From NCBI GenBank assembly GCA_023409755.1, contig JAEYRA010000071.1:1-5731 (forward strand): a DNA stretch of 5,731 nucleotides, in the 5' to 3' direction. The position numbers and the translations under genes are program-made. How positions within the stretch are numbered: the stretch's first letter is position 1; every line of letters starts with the position of its first letter. Source of the DNA: Bacillota bacterium. GTDB lineage: Bacteria > Bacillota > Clostridia > Christensenellales > UMGS416. Shown piece by piece: positions 1 to 5,726 of this stretch. Below the pieces are notes generated by a model, which searched no databases, was not told the DNA's origin, and saw only the letters and a program-made list of their open reading frames with translations.

Positions 1-804
1 GATAAGGTCATCGACATCGACCAGTCGCCCATCGGGCGTACGCCTCGCTCCAACCCGGCCACCTACACCGGGGTCTTTGACCTCATCCGGCAGGTCTTTG
101 CCCAGACGCCTGACGCCAAACAGCGCGGTTACAAGGAAAACCGTTTCAGCTTCAACGTCAAGGGCGGCCGGTGTGAAGCCTGCAGCGGCGACGGGCTCAT
201 CAAGATTGAGATGCACTTCCTGCCAGATGTCTATGTCCCCTGCGAGGTGTGCGGCGGCAAGCGCTACAACCGCGAGACGCTGGAAGTGCATTACAAGGGC
301 AAGAGCATTTATGACGTGCTGGAGATGACGGTGGAGGAGGCTCTGTCGTTCTTTGAAGCCCACCCGCGCATCTACACCAAGCTCAAGACCCTCTTCGACG
401 TGGGACTGGGGTACATCAAACTTGGCCAGCCCTCTACCCAGCTCTCGGGTGGTGAGGCCCAGCGCATTAAGCTGGCGACCGAGCTTTCCCGCGCCAGCAC
501 TGGCCGAACGCTCTACATCCTGGACGAGCCGACGACGGGCCTGCATATGGCCGATGTGGAGAAACTCATCACCATCCTGCAGCAGTTGACCGACGGGGGG
601 AATACCGTCGTCGTCATTGAGCACAACCTGGATGTCATCAAGACCGCCGACCACGTGATCGACCTGGGCCCTGAGGGCGGTGACCGCGGCGGCCAGATCA
701 TCGGAATCGGCACGCCTGAGGAACTGGCGCAAAATGAAGCGAGCTACACCGGTCAGTATCTCAAGCGCATGCTCGACGGCTCTTTCTACCAGCTCCAGAA
801 ATAA
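1..804 (+). CDS. uvrA: UvrA, excinuclease ABC subunit A (C-terminal part, 5' end outside window)
   Basis: UvrA is the ATP-driven DNA damage sensor of nucleotide excision repair; it acts in the cytoplasm with UvrB, which it loads onto lesions. The frame is open from base 1 and encodes the last 267 residues of a protein that is usually about 940 long, so roughly the final quarter is here. Numbering from the first visible residue, a zinc finger of the form CX2CX19CX2C uses C58, C61, C81 and C84. The second ABC domain follows: signature LSGGEAQ at 148-154, Walker B LYILDEP at 171-177 with catalytic E176, and the H-loop histidine H208 in VIEHNLDVIKTAD. The segment RSNPATYTGVFD near residue 16 is also typical of UvrA. 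The Walker A of this domain lies upstream of the window. The C-terminus is intact, ends in TAA and is followed by a strong terminator, so uvrA ends its transcription unit. No frameshift or missing key residue is seen. Confidence 0.98.
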   Translation, partial: DKVIDIDQSPIGRTPRSNPATYTGVFDLIRQVFAQTPDAKQRGYKENRFSFNVKGGRCEACSGDGLIKIEMHFLPDVYVPCEVCGGKRYNRETLEVHYKGKSIYDVLEMTVEEALSFFEAHPRIYTKLKTLFDVGLGYIKLGQPSTQLSGGEAQRIKLATELSRASTGRTLYILDEPTTGLHMADVEKLITILQQLTDGGNTVVVIEHNLDVIKTADHVIDLGPEGGDRGGQIIGIGTPEELAQNEASYTGQYLKRMLDGSFYQLQK

Positions 805-826
805 TTCTGCCGCAAGGCTCATTCCC

Positions 827-857
827 ACCCGCCGGTCATCGTGCCCGGCGGGTTTTT
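827..857 (+). terminator. Intrinsic (Rho-independent) terminator of uvrA
   Basis: The arms ACCCGCCGG (827-835) and CCGGCGGGT (845-853) pair perfectly over 9 bp around a 9-base loop, and the 3' arm runs directly into a T5 tract (853-857). It lies 22 bases after the uvrA stop codon. This is the standard layout of an intrinsic terminator and separates uvrA from the yloU unit. Confidence 0.93.
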
Positions 858-943
858 GCTGTCATGGCTTGGCTGTTCTTGTCGTCGTTTGCCAAAATGA
901 CTGCCTGGTTGGCGGACCTCGCCACCGCCAGGAATGAATATTC

Positions 944-972
944 TTGAAAGCCGGGACCATATGAAGTAATAT
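944..972 (+). promoter_or_regulatory. Sigma-A/sigma-70 type promoter for yloU-fakA
   Basis: A -35 box TTGAAA (944-949, 5 of 6 consensus bases) is separated by exactly 17 bp from a -10 box TAATAT (967-972, 4 of 6 consensus bases, AT-only in GC-rich surroundings). Transcription would start near 979, giving a leader of about 37 bases before the yloU ATG. Position after the uvrA terminator and before the first gene of the next unit supports it. The start site itself is inferred. Confidence 0.8.
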
Positions 973-985
973 ATAGGGTGTTACC

Positions 986-1022
986 TTGCGGCTTGACGCA
1001 AAGGGAGGTTTGCAAATGGCAA
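986..1022 (+). promoter_or_regulatory. yloU ribosome site inside alternating short hairpins
   Basis: The Shine-Dalgarno site AAGGGAGG (1001-1008) sits 7 bases before ATG 1016 and decides the start; the in-frame TTG at 986 has no such site. The surrounding bases can form competing 5-bp stems. TTGCG (986-990) can pair with CGCAA (997-1001). GCAAA (998-1002) can instead pair with TTTGC (1009-1013), which places GGGAGG in a 6-base loop. TTGC (1010-1013) can also pair with GCAA (1019-1022) around the start codon. The ribosome site is certain from sequence; a regulatory role for the folding is only a suggestion. Confidence 0.5.
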
Positions 1023-1363
1023 GTATCGTCACAAACTACGGTACCATCAACATTTCCAACGAGGTCATCGCGGCCATTGCTGGGCGCGCGGCAGAGCAGT
1101 GCTACGGCATCGTCGGTATGTCCGGCAAGCGTGCCACCGACGGCATTGCGGAACTGCTGAACCGGGAGAACTATGCCAAGGGCGTGAAGGTCACTTCCAA
1201 CGGGGAGGAGACTCAGGTCACGATGTATGTGATCGTCGAGTACGGCACATCCATCAATGTCGTGGCGGAATCCGCCATTGACAGCATCCGTTACAACATC
1301 GAACAGGAGACCGGTCTGCGTGTGACCAAGGTCAATATCGTGGTCGAAGGCGTGCGGGTGTAA
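1016..1363 (+). CDS. yloU: Asp23/Gls24-family protein (YloU-like)
   Basis: This 115-residue protein belongs to the Asp23/Gls24 (DUF322) family. Family members include the abundant Staphylococcus aureus Asp23, tied to the envelope and alkaline stress, and Bacillus subtilis YloU, whose biochemical role is not settled. Family features are the N-terminal segment GTINISNEVIAAIAGRAAEQ (residues 9-28), the following CYGIVGMSG, and a C-terminal strand VTKVNIVVEGVRV. The length is close to B. subtilis YloU (about 120). There is no signal peptide and no membrane span, so it is expected to be cytoplasmic, perhaps held to the membrane by a partner. ATG 1016 is chosen over an upstream in-frame TTG because AAGGGAGG lies 7 bases before it. 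It is the first gene after a strong promoter, and its stop is 20 bases before fakA, so the two should be co-transcribed. The family call is firm; a precise function cannot be given. Confidence 0.93.
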   Translation: MASIVTNYGTINISNEVIAAIAGRAAEQCYGIVGMSGKRATDGIAELLNRENYAKGVKVTSNGEETQVTMYVIVEYGTSINVVAESAIDSIRYNIEQETGLRVTKVNIVVEGVRV

Positions 1364-1368
1364 GAAAC

Positions 1369-1386
1369 GGAGGAGACAGGGAATTG
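1369..1386 (+). promoter_or_regulatory. Ribosome binding site and TTG start of fakA
   Basis: GGAGGAG (1369-1375) ends 8 bases before a TTG codon at 1384. No ATG or GTG in this frame lies nearer the site; the next ATG is codon 14, inside the conserved N-terminal helix. The TTG therefore appears to be the real start, which may lower translation relative to yloU. Confidence 0.8.
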
Positions 1387-3039
1387 GCATTTGTCAGGAT
1401 TGACGGGGTATTGCTCAGGGAAATGATCCTGAACGGCGCGTCGCTGTTGGAGGCCAACAAGGCTCAGATCAATCAGCTCAACGTATTCCCCGTACCGGAC
1501 GGCGACACCGGCACCAACATGTCGCTGACATTGAACAACGCCTGCAAGGAAGTACAGGCACTGCAGGAGCTCAACTGCCACACCGTGGCGGAGGCCCTGG
1601 CCAAAGGCGCCCTCAGAGGTGCGCGGGGCAACTCCGGCGTCATCCTGTCCCAGCTGTTCCGCGGTTTCGCCCGCGGGGTGGATGGGCTGACGGAGCTTGA
1701 TGCCAAGCAGTTCGCCGCAGCGCTCAAGTCCGGTGTGGAGACGGCCTACAAGGCCGTGATGAAACCGCGGGAAGGTACGATCCTCACGGTATCCCGCGCC
1801 TTTGCCGATGAGGCTGAACGCTTGGCCGCCAGTGAGACGGACATCACCCTTGTGGCTGCCGGCGCCATGGTGCACGGCGAGGAGATTCTGCAGCGGACGC
1901 CCGAGATGTTGGACGTCCTCAAGAAGGCCGGCGTGGTCGATGCCGGCGGGCGCGGCCTGCTCACCATCTACGAGGGGTTCCTGTCGTCGCTGCGGGGCAG
2001 CGGGCTTGTCACGGCCGCCCCCGCACTGCCGGCGTCTGCCCAGCCCGATCTGGATGACATTCGTCACCTTGAGGACATCGGCGAGCTGGAGGACATCACC
2101 TTTGGCTACTGCACCGAGTTCCTCATTGAGCACCTGGAGAAGAGTGTGGATGCCGCCGTTGTGGAACGGCTGCGCGGCCGGCTGGAGAATGTCGGTAACT
2201 CCGTAGTACTCGTTTACGACGATGACATCCTGAAGGTGCACGTGCACACCAACAACCCCGACCGGGTGCTGGGCTGGGCCCTGCAGCTGGGCGAGATCAA
2301 CGCCATCAAAATTGAGAACATGCGCGAGCAGTTCCGCGAGGTACAGGAGAAGCGTGAACAAGCCCGCCGCAACCACCCGCCCAAAGAGCAGGCGATCATC
2401 GCCGTGGCCGCGGGGGAGGGCCTCAAGAGCATCTTCCGTGACATCATGGTTGAGGGCTTTGTAGAGGGCGGACAGACGATGAACCCTAGCGCCGATGACA
2501 TCGCTGCGGCCATCCGCGGGGTAAACGCCAAGAGCGTGCTGGTACTGCCCAACAACAGCAACATCATTCTGGCCGCGCGCCAGGCGGCGGAGCTTGTGGA
2601 GTGCGAGGTGCACGTGGTGCCCACCAAGACCATTCCACAGGGTATCGCGGCGGCGTTGGCCTTCAACCCCGAAGCACCGGTGGAGGAAAACGCCGAGGCC
2701 ATGGCCCAGGCGATGACACTGGTGAAGAGCGGAATGGTCACCTATGCCGTGCGGGATTCGTCGGCCGACGGTTTTGACATCCACGAGGGTGATATACTGG
2801 GCATTGGCGAAAAGGCCATCGCCTGTGTGGGCCGTAGTGTGGCCGACGTAACGCTGGACCTCATTTCCAATTTGGCTGACGAGAACAGCTGTATGGTGTC
2901 CCTCTATTGGGGTTTTGAAACCCAGGAGAACGATGCCATGGCTCTGCGGGACCGTATCCGCGCGGCCTACCCCCACTGCGACGCCGAAGCCTACGCAGGC
3001 GGACAGCCGATCTATTCTTACATCGTTTCGGTTGAATAA
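1384..3039 (+). CDS. fakA: Fatty acid kinase catalytic subunit FakA (DAK2/DhaL-domain protein, YloV)
   Basis: FakA transfers phosphate from ATP to fatty acids carried by FakB, giving acyl-phosphate for phospholipid synthesis and allowing use of exogenous fatty acids; it works in the cytoplasm. The 551-residue length matches the family (about 550). The N-terminal DhaL-like kinase domain (about 1-205) has NVFPVPDGDTGTNM at 33-46, whose D39 and D41 are the expected metal-ATP ligands, and GARGNSGVILSQLFRG at 79-94. The middle domain (about 225-320) carries C243 in FGYCTEF and H286/H288 in KVHVHTN, matching a Cys-His-His zinc site that I recall for S. aureus FakA. The C-terminal FakB-binding region (about 335-551) has GGQTMNPS at 362-369 and PNNSNI at 389-394. 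A TTG start preceded by GGAGGAG is used. It follows yloU by 20 bases, the usual Bacillota pairing. No fakB is in the window. The protein looks complete. Confidence 0.95.
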   Translation: MAFVRIDGVLLREMILNGASLLEANKAQINQLNVFPVPDGDTGTNMSLTLNNACKEVQALQELNCHTVAEALAKGALRGARGNSGVILSQLFRGFARGVDGLTELDAKQFAAALKSGVETAYKAVMKPREGTILTVSRAFADEAERLAASETDITLVAAGAMVHGEEILQRTPEMLDVLKKAGVVDAGGRGLLTIYEGFLSSLRGSGLVTAAPALPASAQPDLDDIRHLEDIGELEDITFGYCTEFLIEHLEKSVDAAVVERLRGRLENVGNSVVLVYDDDILKVHVHTNNPDRVLGWALQLGEINAIKIENMREQFREVQEKREQARRNHPPKEQAIIAVAAGEGLKSIFRDIMVEGFVEGGQTMNPSADDIAAAIRGVNAKSVLVLPNNSNIILAARQAAELVECEVHVVPTKTIPQGIAAALAFNPEAPVEENAEAMAQAMTLVKSGMVTYAVRDSSADGFDIHEGDILGIGEKAIACVGRSVADVTLDLISNLADENSCMVSLYWGFETQENDAMALRDRIRAAYPHCDAEAYAGGQPIYSYIVSVE

Positions 3040-3093
3040 CGGCCATCATTCATTCATCCATTGACCGATCGGCGCGTCAACACAACATCATTT

Positions 3094-3131
3094 ACGGAAT
3101 GCCGGGCTCCGGCATTCCGTTCCACTTATTG
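3094..3131 (+). terminator. Hairpin after fakA, probable weak terminator
   Basis: ACGGAATGCCGG (3094-3105) and CCGGCATTCCGT (3109-3120) form a perfect 12-bp stem with a 3-base loop GCT, 54 bases after the fakA stop. The tail (TTCCACTTATT) is only moderately T-rich, so termination may be partial. Position at the end of the yloU-fakA unit favours a terminator. A bidirectional role is unlikely because the other strand has no T tract after the stem. Confidence 0.6.
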
Positions 3132-3242
3132 GGGTCTTGGCAGGCCGGGTGGAGAGCCTGGGTTGGGGCAGGTTGGAAAGCGACATCCGCCCGTGGCTGG
3201 CACGCTGCCCTGCAAGGCTGGAATGAGCACAGAAATGAAGTG

Positions 3243-3275
3243 ATCGTCCGGCGAACTTTGCGGCGAATCGAGCAC
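3243..3275. repeat. Intergenic repeat, copy A (upstream of recG)
   Basis: This 33-base segment matches 5605-5637 at 28 of 33 positions without gaps. The shared cores are ATCGTCCGGCGA (first 12 bases, identical), TGCGGCG and ATCG. The two copies lie about 100 bases before recG and about 190 bases after it, in the same orientation. The similarity is far more than expected by chance between two short intergenic stretches. Its function is unknown. Confidence 0.65.
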
Positions 3276-3321
3276 GTCGGTAAAGACTTCAACGGCGATT
3301 CGAGATAAGCTGAAACAAGTA

Positions 3322-3354
3322 GTCCGGCTCGCATGCGGCACCACGGTGTCGGAC
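3322..3354. repeat. Related motif with terminal inverted pentamers, upstream of recG
   Basis: GTCCGGC (3322-3328), a 5-base spacer and TGCGGC (3334-3339) echo the core of the 33-base repeat, where the spacer is 6. The segment is closed by CGGAC (3350-3354), complementary to GTCCG (3322-3326), so it could fold into a hairpin ending 7 bases before the recG Shine-Dalgarno site. Copy B after recG has the same GTCCG/CGGAC ends (5608-5612 and 5631-5635). The motif is short for a GC-rich sequence, so confidence is modest. Confidence 0.35.
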
Positions 3355-3361
3355 GCGACCC

Positions 3362-3368
3362 AAGGAGG
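3362..3368 (+). promoter_or_regulatory. Ribosome binding site of recG
   Basis: AAGGAGG (3362-3368) lies 5 bases before ATG 3374. It is a near-perfect anti-Shine-Dalgarno match and fixes the recG start. Confidence 0.9.
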
Positions 3369-3373
3369 ATGCC

Positions 3374-5416
3374 ATGCAGCAGCGGCCCATCACCGATCTG
3401 AAGGGCGTTGGCCCGGCCCGGGCCAAGGCGCTGCATCGCATTGGCATCGACACCGTGAGTGACGCCCTGTACTATCTGCCGCGGGATTACCGCGACCTGA
3501 CCCAGCCCGACCGCATCTGCGACGCGCGGCAGGGCGACGAGGTGGTGGTGGCGGCCACCGTTGTCACCAAGCCATCGTCACACAGCCCCCGGCGCAACCT
3601 GCAGATTGTGAAGGTGGCGGTGGACGACGGCACGGGCCGGTGTATCTGCACCTGGTTCAACCAGCCGTGGCTGGCCAATCAGCTTGTGAAGGGCAGCCGG
3701 TGGCTGTTCTATGGCCGTGTGGACGCCCGCTTTGGCGAGAAGGCCCTGCAAAACCCCGGCTTTGAGCCCTGGGAGGAAGGCAGCGGTGGCATTCTGCCGG
3801 TCTACCCCATCACCGAGAGCGTGGGGCAGAAAGTGCTTCGATCTCTCATCGCCGACGCGCTGGAGACCGCCGGGCCCCAGGAGGAGAGCCTGCCGTCAGG
3901 CTTTCGCACCCGCAATGAGCTGGTGGAGCTCAACTACGCCCTGCAGAACATTCACCGCCCCGGCTCGCTGGAGGCTGCCGACCGGGCGCGCCGCCGCCTG
4001 GCGTTTGAGGAATTGACGCTGTTCCTGCTGCTGCTGCGGTCCCTGAAGGATATGCGGCGGCAAGGTGCCGCAGCCAACCCCATCGCCTGCCGGCAGGAGG
4101 ATCTTGACCGCTTTCTGGGTTCGCTGCCCTTTGGTCTCACCGGGGCCCAGGCCCGCGTGTTGGGGGAGATGGTGACCGACCTGCGCGGCACGCTCCCGAT
4201 GAACCGGCTGGTGCAGGGCGATGTGGGCTCGGGTAAGACGGCGCTGGCGCTGGCGGGGCTGTACCTTGCTGCCCAGGATGGCCGGCAAGGTGCGCTGATG
4301 GCCCCCACCGAGATCCTAGCGAACCAGCACTACGAGAGCATGAAAGAGACACTGGAACCCCTGGGTGTGCGGGTGGCGCTCTTGACCGGCAGCATCAAAG
4401 GCGCGGCGCGCCGGCAGGTGCTGGCGGAGATTGCCAGCGGCCAGGCGCAGGCCGTCGTGGGTACCCACGCCCTCATCGAGAAGGCGGTGGAGTTTACCGA
4501 CCTGGGGCTGGTCGTCACCGACGAGCAGCATCGCTTCGGCGTGCGGCAGCGCTCCGCCCTGCAGGGCAAGGGTGGCACGCCTCACATGTTGGTCATGTCG
4601 GCCACGCCGGTGCCTCGCACGCTGGCTCTCATCCTTTATGGCGACCTCGACATCTCGGTCATCGACGAGCTGCCGCCGGGCCGCAAGCCCGTCCGCACCC
4701 GCCTGGTGCCGCCGGAGAAGCAGGCTGACCTCTACCGCTACCTGCGGGAGGAAGCACTGCAGGGCCGCCAAAGCTATGTCGTCTGCCCCCTCATTGAGGA
4801 CAGCGAGAAGTTGGACGCCTCGGCCGCCGTGGACTTGTATCACGAGTTGAAAGCCGGTGTGCTGCGGGACGTAGGGGTGGCGTTGGTGCATGGGCGCATG
4901 TCCGCTGCCGAGAAGGAAGCGGCACTCGAAGACTTCCGCCAGAACCGGACGCAGGTGCTCATCTCCACCACCGTCATTGAGGTGGGCGTCAACGTGCCCA
5001 ACGCTTCCAACATGGTCATTGAGAACGCCGAGCGCTTCGGCCTGGCCCAGCTCCATCAGTTGCGCGGCCGGGTGGGGCGCGGCGGGCAGCAGGCCTGGTG
5101 CTTCCTGTGCGCCGGGCAGGCCGCGCCGGACTCGCTGGGGCGCCTCAAGACCCTGTGTGAGACGAACGACGGCTTCAAGGTGGCCGAGGCCGACCTGCAG
5201 CACCGGGGGCCGGGGGAATTCCTGGGTACCCGGCAATCGGGCATGATCGACCTGCATGTGATGCGTGCCCTGCGGGATGTGCGTCTGCTGGCCGATGTGG
5301 ACGCCGCCGTGCGGGAGGTGACCGACACCCCGGCGCTGGCGGACGAACGGGAACGCCTGATGGACGCAGCCCGCGCCAAGTTTGCCCGGAAACTCGAGGG
5401 CGTCATCCTGAACTGA
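3374..5416 (+). CDS. recG: ATP-dependent DNA helicase RecG
   Basis: RecG is a superfamily 2 helicase that binds branched DNA, reverses stalled replication forks and processes recombination intermediates. The 680-residue length fits the family (B. subtilis about 682). The N-terminal part has the helix-hairpin-helix-like LKGVGPARAKAL (9-20) and the YYLPRDYRD signature (33-41), followed by the OB-fold wedge (about 55-150) that splits the junction. Helicase motifs are all present: GDVGSGKT at 282-289 (Walker A), DEQH at 383-386, SATPVPRTLAL at 409-419, STTVIEVGVNVPNA at 531-544 and QLRGRVGRG at 562-570. The TRG region is DLQHRGPGEFLGTRQSG (607-623); position 610 is His, where Leu or Ile is usual. 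ATG 3374 has an ideal ribosome site. recG lies downstream of yloU-fakA as in many Bacillota, but a 334-bp gap and a hairpin suggest its own or read-through transcription. No obvious terminator follows. Confidence 0.97.
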   Translation: MQQRPITDLKGVGPARAKALHRIGIDTVSDALYYLPRDYRDLTQPDRICDARQGDEVVVAATVVTKPSSHSPRRNLQIVKVAVDDGTGRCICTWFNQPWLANQLVKGSRWLFYGRVDARFGEKALQNPGFEPWEEGSGGILPVYPITESVGQKVLRSLIADALETAGPQEESLPSGFRTRNELVELNYALQNIHRPGSLEAADRARRRLAFEELTLFLLLLRSLKDMRRQGAAANPIACRQEDLDRFLGSLPFGLTGAQARVLGEMVTDLRGTLPMNRLVQGDVGSGKTALALAGLYLAAQDGRQGALMAPTEILANQHYESMKETLEPLGVRVALLTGSIKGAARRQVLAEIASGQAQAVVGTHALIEKAVEFTDLGLVVTDEQHRFGVRQRSALQGKGGTPHMLVMSATPVPRTLALILYGDLDISVIDELPPGRKPVRTRLVPPEKQADLYRYLREEALQGRQSYVVCPLIEDSEKLDASAAVDLYHELKAGVLRDVGVALVHGRMSAAEKEAALEDFRQNRTQVLISTTVIEVGVNVPNASNMVIENAERFGLAQLHQLRGRVGRGGQQAWCFLCAGQAAPDSLGRLKTLCETNDGFKVAEADLQHRGPGEFLGTRQSGMIDLHVMRALRDVRLLADVDAAVREVTDTPALADERERLMDAARAKFARKLEGVILN

Positions 5417-5551
5417 GCGGATGGAAGGGGGGGCGTGAGGTCACCTCCGACCCAGGTCTCCAAAAATGGCACAGGATCAAAGACAAGAACCGACCGCCGA
5501 TTCATTGGGCGGGAGGAAAGTGATCGTCAGCTTAAAACAACAGCAGAACTC

Positions 5552-5563
5552 CGCCCGCGGGCG
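5552..5563. repeat. Perfect 12-bp palindrome
   Basis: CGCCCGCGGGCG reads identically on both strands. It could be a binding site for a dimeric protein or the stem of a short hairpin (4-bp stem, CGCG loop). In a GC-rich genome such palindromes can arise by chance, and no T tract follows, so it is not called a terminator. Confidence 0.4.
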
Positions 5564-5604
5564 AAACGTCTCATATGAACTTCGCATGAGTGCCATCGTC
5601 CATC

Positions 5605-5637
5605 ATCGTCCGGCGACCTGTGCGGCGGATCGGACAC
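5605..5637. repeat. Intergenic repeat, copy B (downstream of recG)
   Basis: This is the partner of 3243-3275 (28 of 33 identical, same orientation). This copy keeps inverted ends GTCCG (5608-5612) and CGGAC (5631-5635), which copy A has lost through changes near its right end. It may mark the leader of the next gene beyond the window, as copy A precedes recG. That role is inferred. Confidence 0.65.
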
Positions 5638-5643
5638 CCCGGG

Positions 5644-5726
5644 CTGGTCGTGTGCTCCGCACGCCTGGTCGTGCCGTTCCGGTACTGCTCGGCCATGCAA
5701 CCCGACTGCTCGCCCATGCATCCCGG
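5644..5726. repeat. Array of four degenerate tandem units of about 21 bp
   Basis: Units start at 5644, 5665, 5685 and 5706, each opening with CTGGTCG or CTGCTCG, with spacings of 21, 20 and 21. The last two are clear repeats: read as 5684-5704 and 5705-5725 they are identical at 19 of 21 positions, sharing ACTGCTCG, CCATGCA and CCCG. The first two share CTGGTCGTG and TCCG but have drifted. The 20-base unit breaks the triplet phase, so the whole array is not a single in-frame peptide repeat. The five bases visible after the fourth unit (5727-5731) do not begin another unit of this type. Confidence 0.5.

Larger units (their letters stand above)
3040..3361. other. Intergenic region between fakA and recG
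   Basis: This gap of over 300 bases has no credible gene. Short open frames exist on both strands, but they run across the fakA hairpin or into recG, lack ribosome sites and resemble no family I know. It contains the fakA hairpin (3094-3120), a minor inverted pair CAGGC/GCCTG (3141-3145 and 3156-3160), the 33-bp repeat shared with the region after recG (3243-3275), and a stem-bounded related copy (3322-3354) just before the recG ribosome site. I do not see a convincing promoter; GATAAG at 3304-3309 could be a -10 box but has only a poor -35 partner. No tRNA, T-box or known riboswitch pattern was recognised. Confidence 0.6.

Noticed and set aside
1291..2976. 561-codon open frame on the minus strand opposite fakA
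   Set aside because: It mirrors fakA almost end to end, as happens when GC-rich codon choice removes stops from the antisense frame. Its translation is rich in His, Gly and Arg and resembles no family, while the + strand encodes an unmistakable FakA.
3061..3091. Possible promoter TTGACC (3061-3066) with CAACAT (3083-3088)
   Set aside because: The -10 box matches only 3 of 6 consensus bases and the spacer is 16; transcription would run at once into the fakA hairpin.
3281..3309. Possible recG promoter, TAAAGA (3281-3286) and GATAAG (3304-3309)
   Set aside because: The 17-bp spacing is right, but the -35 box matches only 3 of 6 bases, which is too weak to list as a feature.
3255..3310. tRNA-like GATTCGA/GAATCGA strings in the recG upstream region
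   Set aside because: No acceptor stem, anticodon arm or correctly spaced T arm could be assembled around them.
3092..3436. 114-codon minus-strand frame in the fakA-recG gap
   Set aside because: It overlaps the recG start and the fakA hairpin, and its translation is low-complexity in character with no family resemblance.
4316..5257. 313-codon open frame on the minus strand opposite recG
   Set aside because: It is an antisense shadow of the conserved helicase domains of recG, with no recognisable motif.
5427..5447. G7 run and inverted GAGGT/ACCTC after recG as a terminator
   Set aside because: The palindrome has a one-base centre and no T tract follows, so it does not fit an intrinsic terminator.
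5511..5522. GGGAGG followed by GTG as a gene start
   Set aside because: Only 3 bases separate the site from GTG 5520, and the downstream translation shows no family resemblance.
5527..5721. 64-codon minus-strand frame over the tandem units (MHGRAVGLHGRAV...)
   Set aside because: The peptide repeat only reflects the 21-bp DNA repeat, the period breaks after two units, and no ribosome site can be judged at the window edge.
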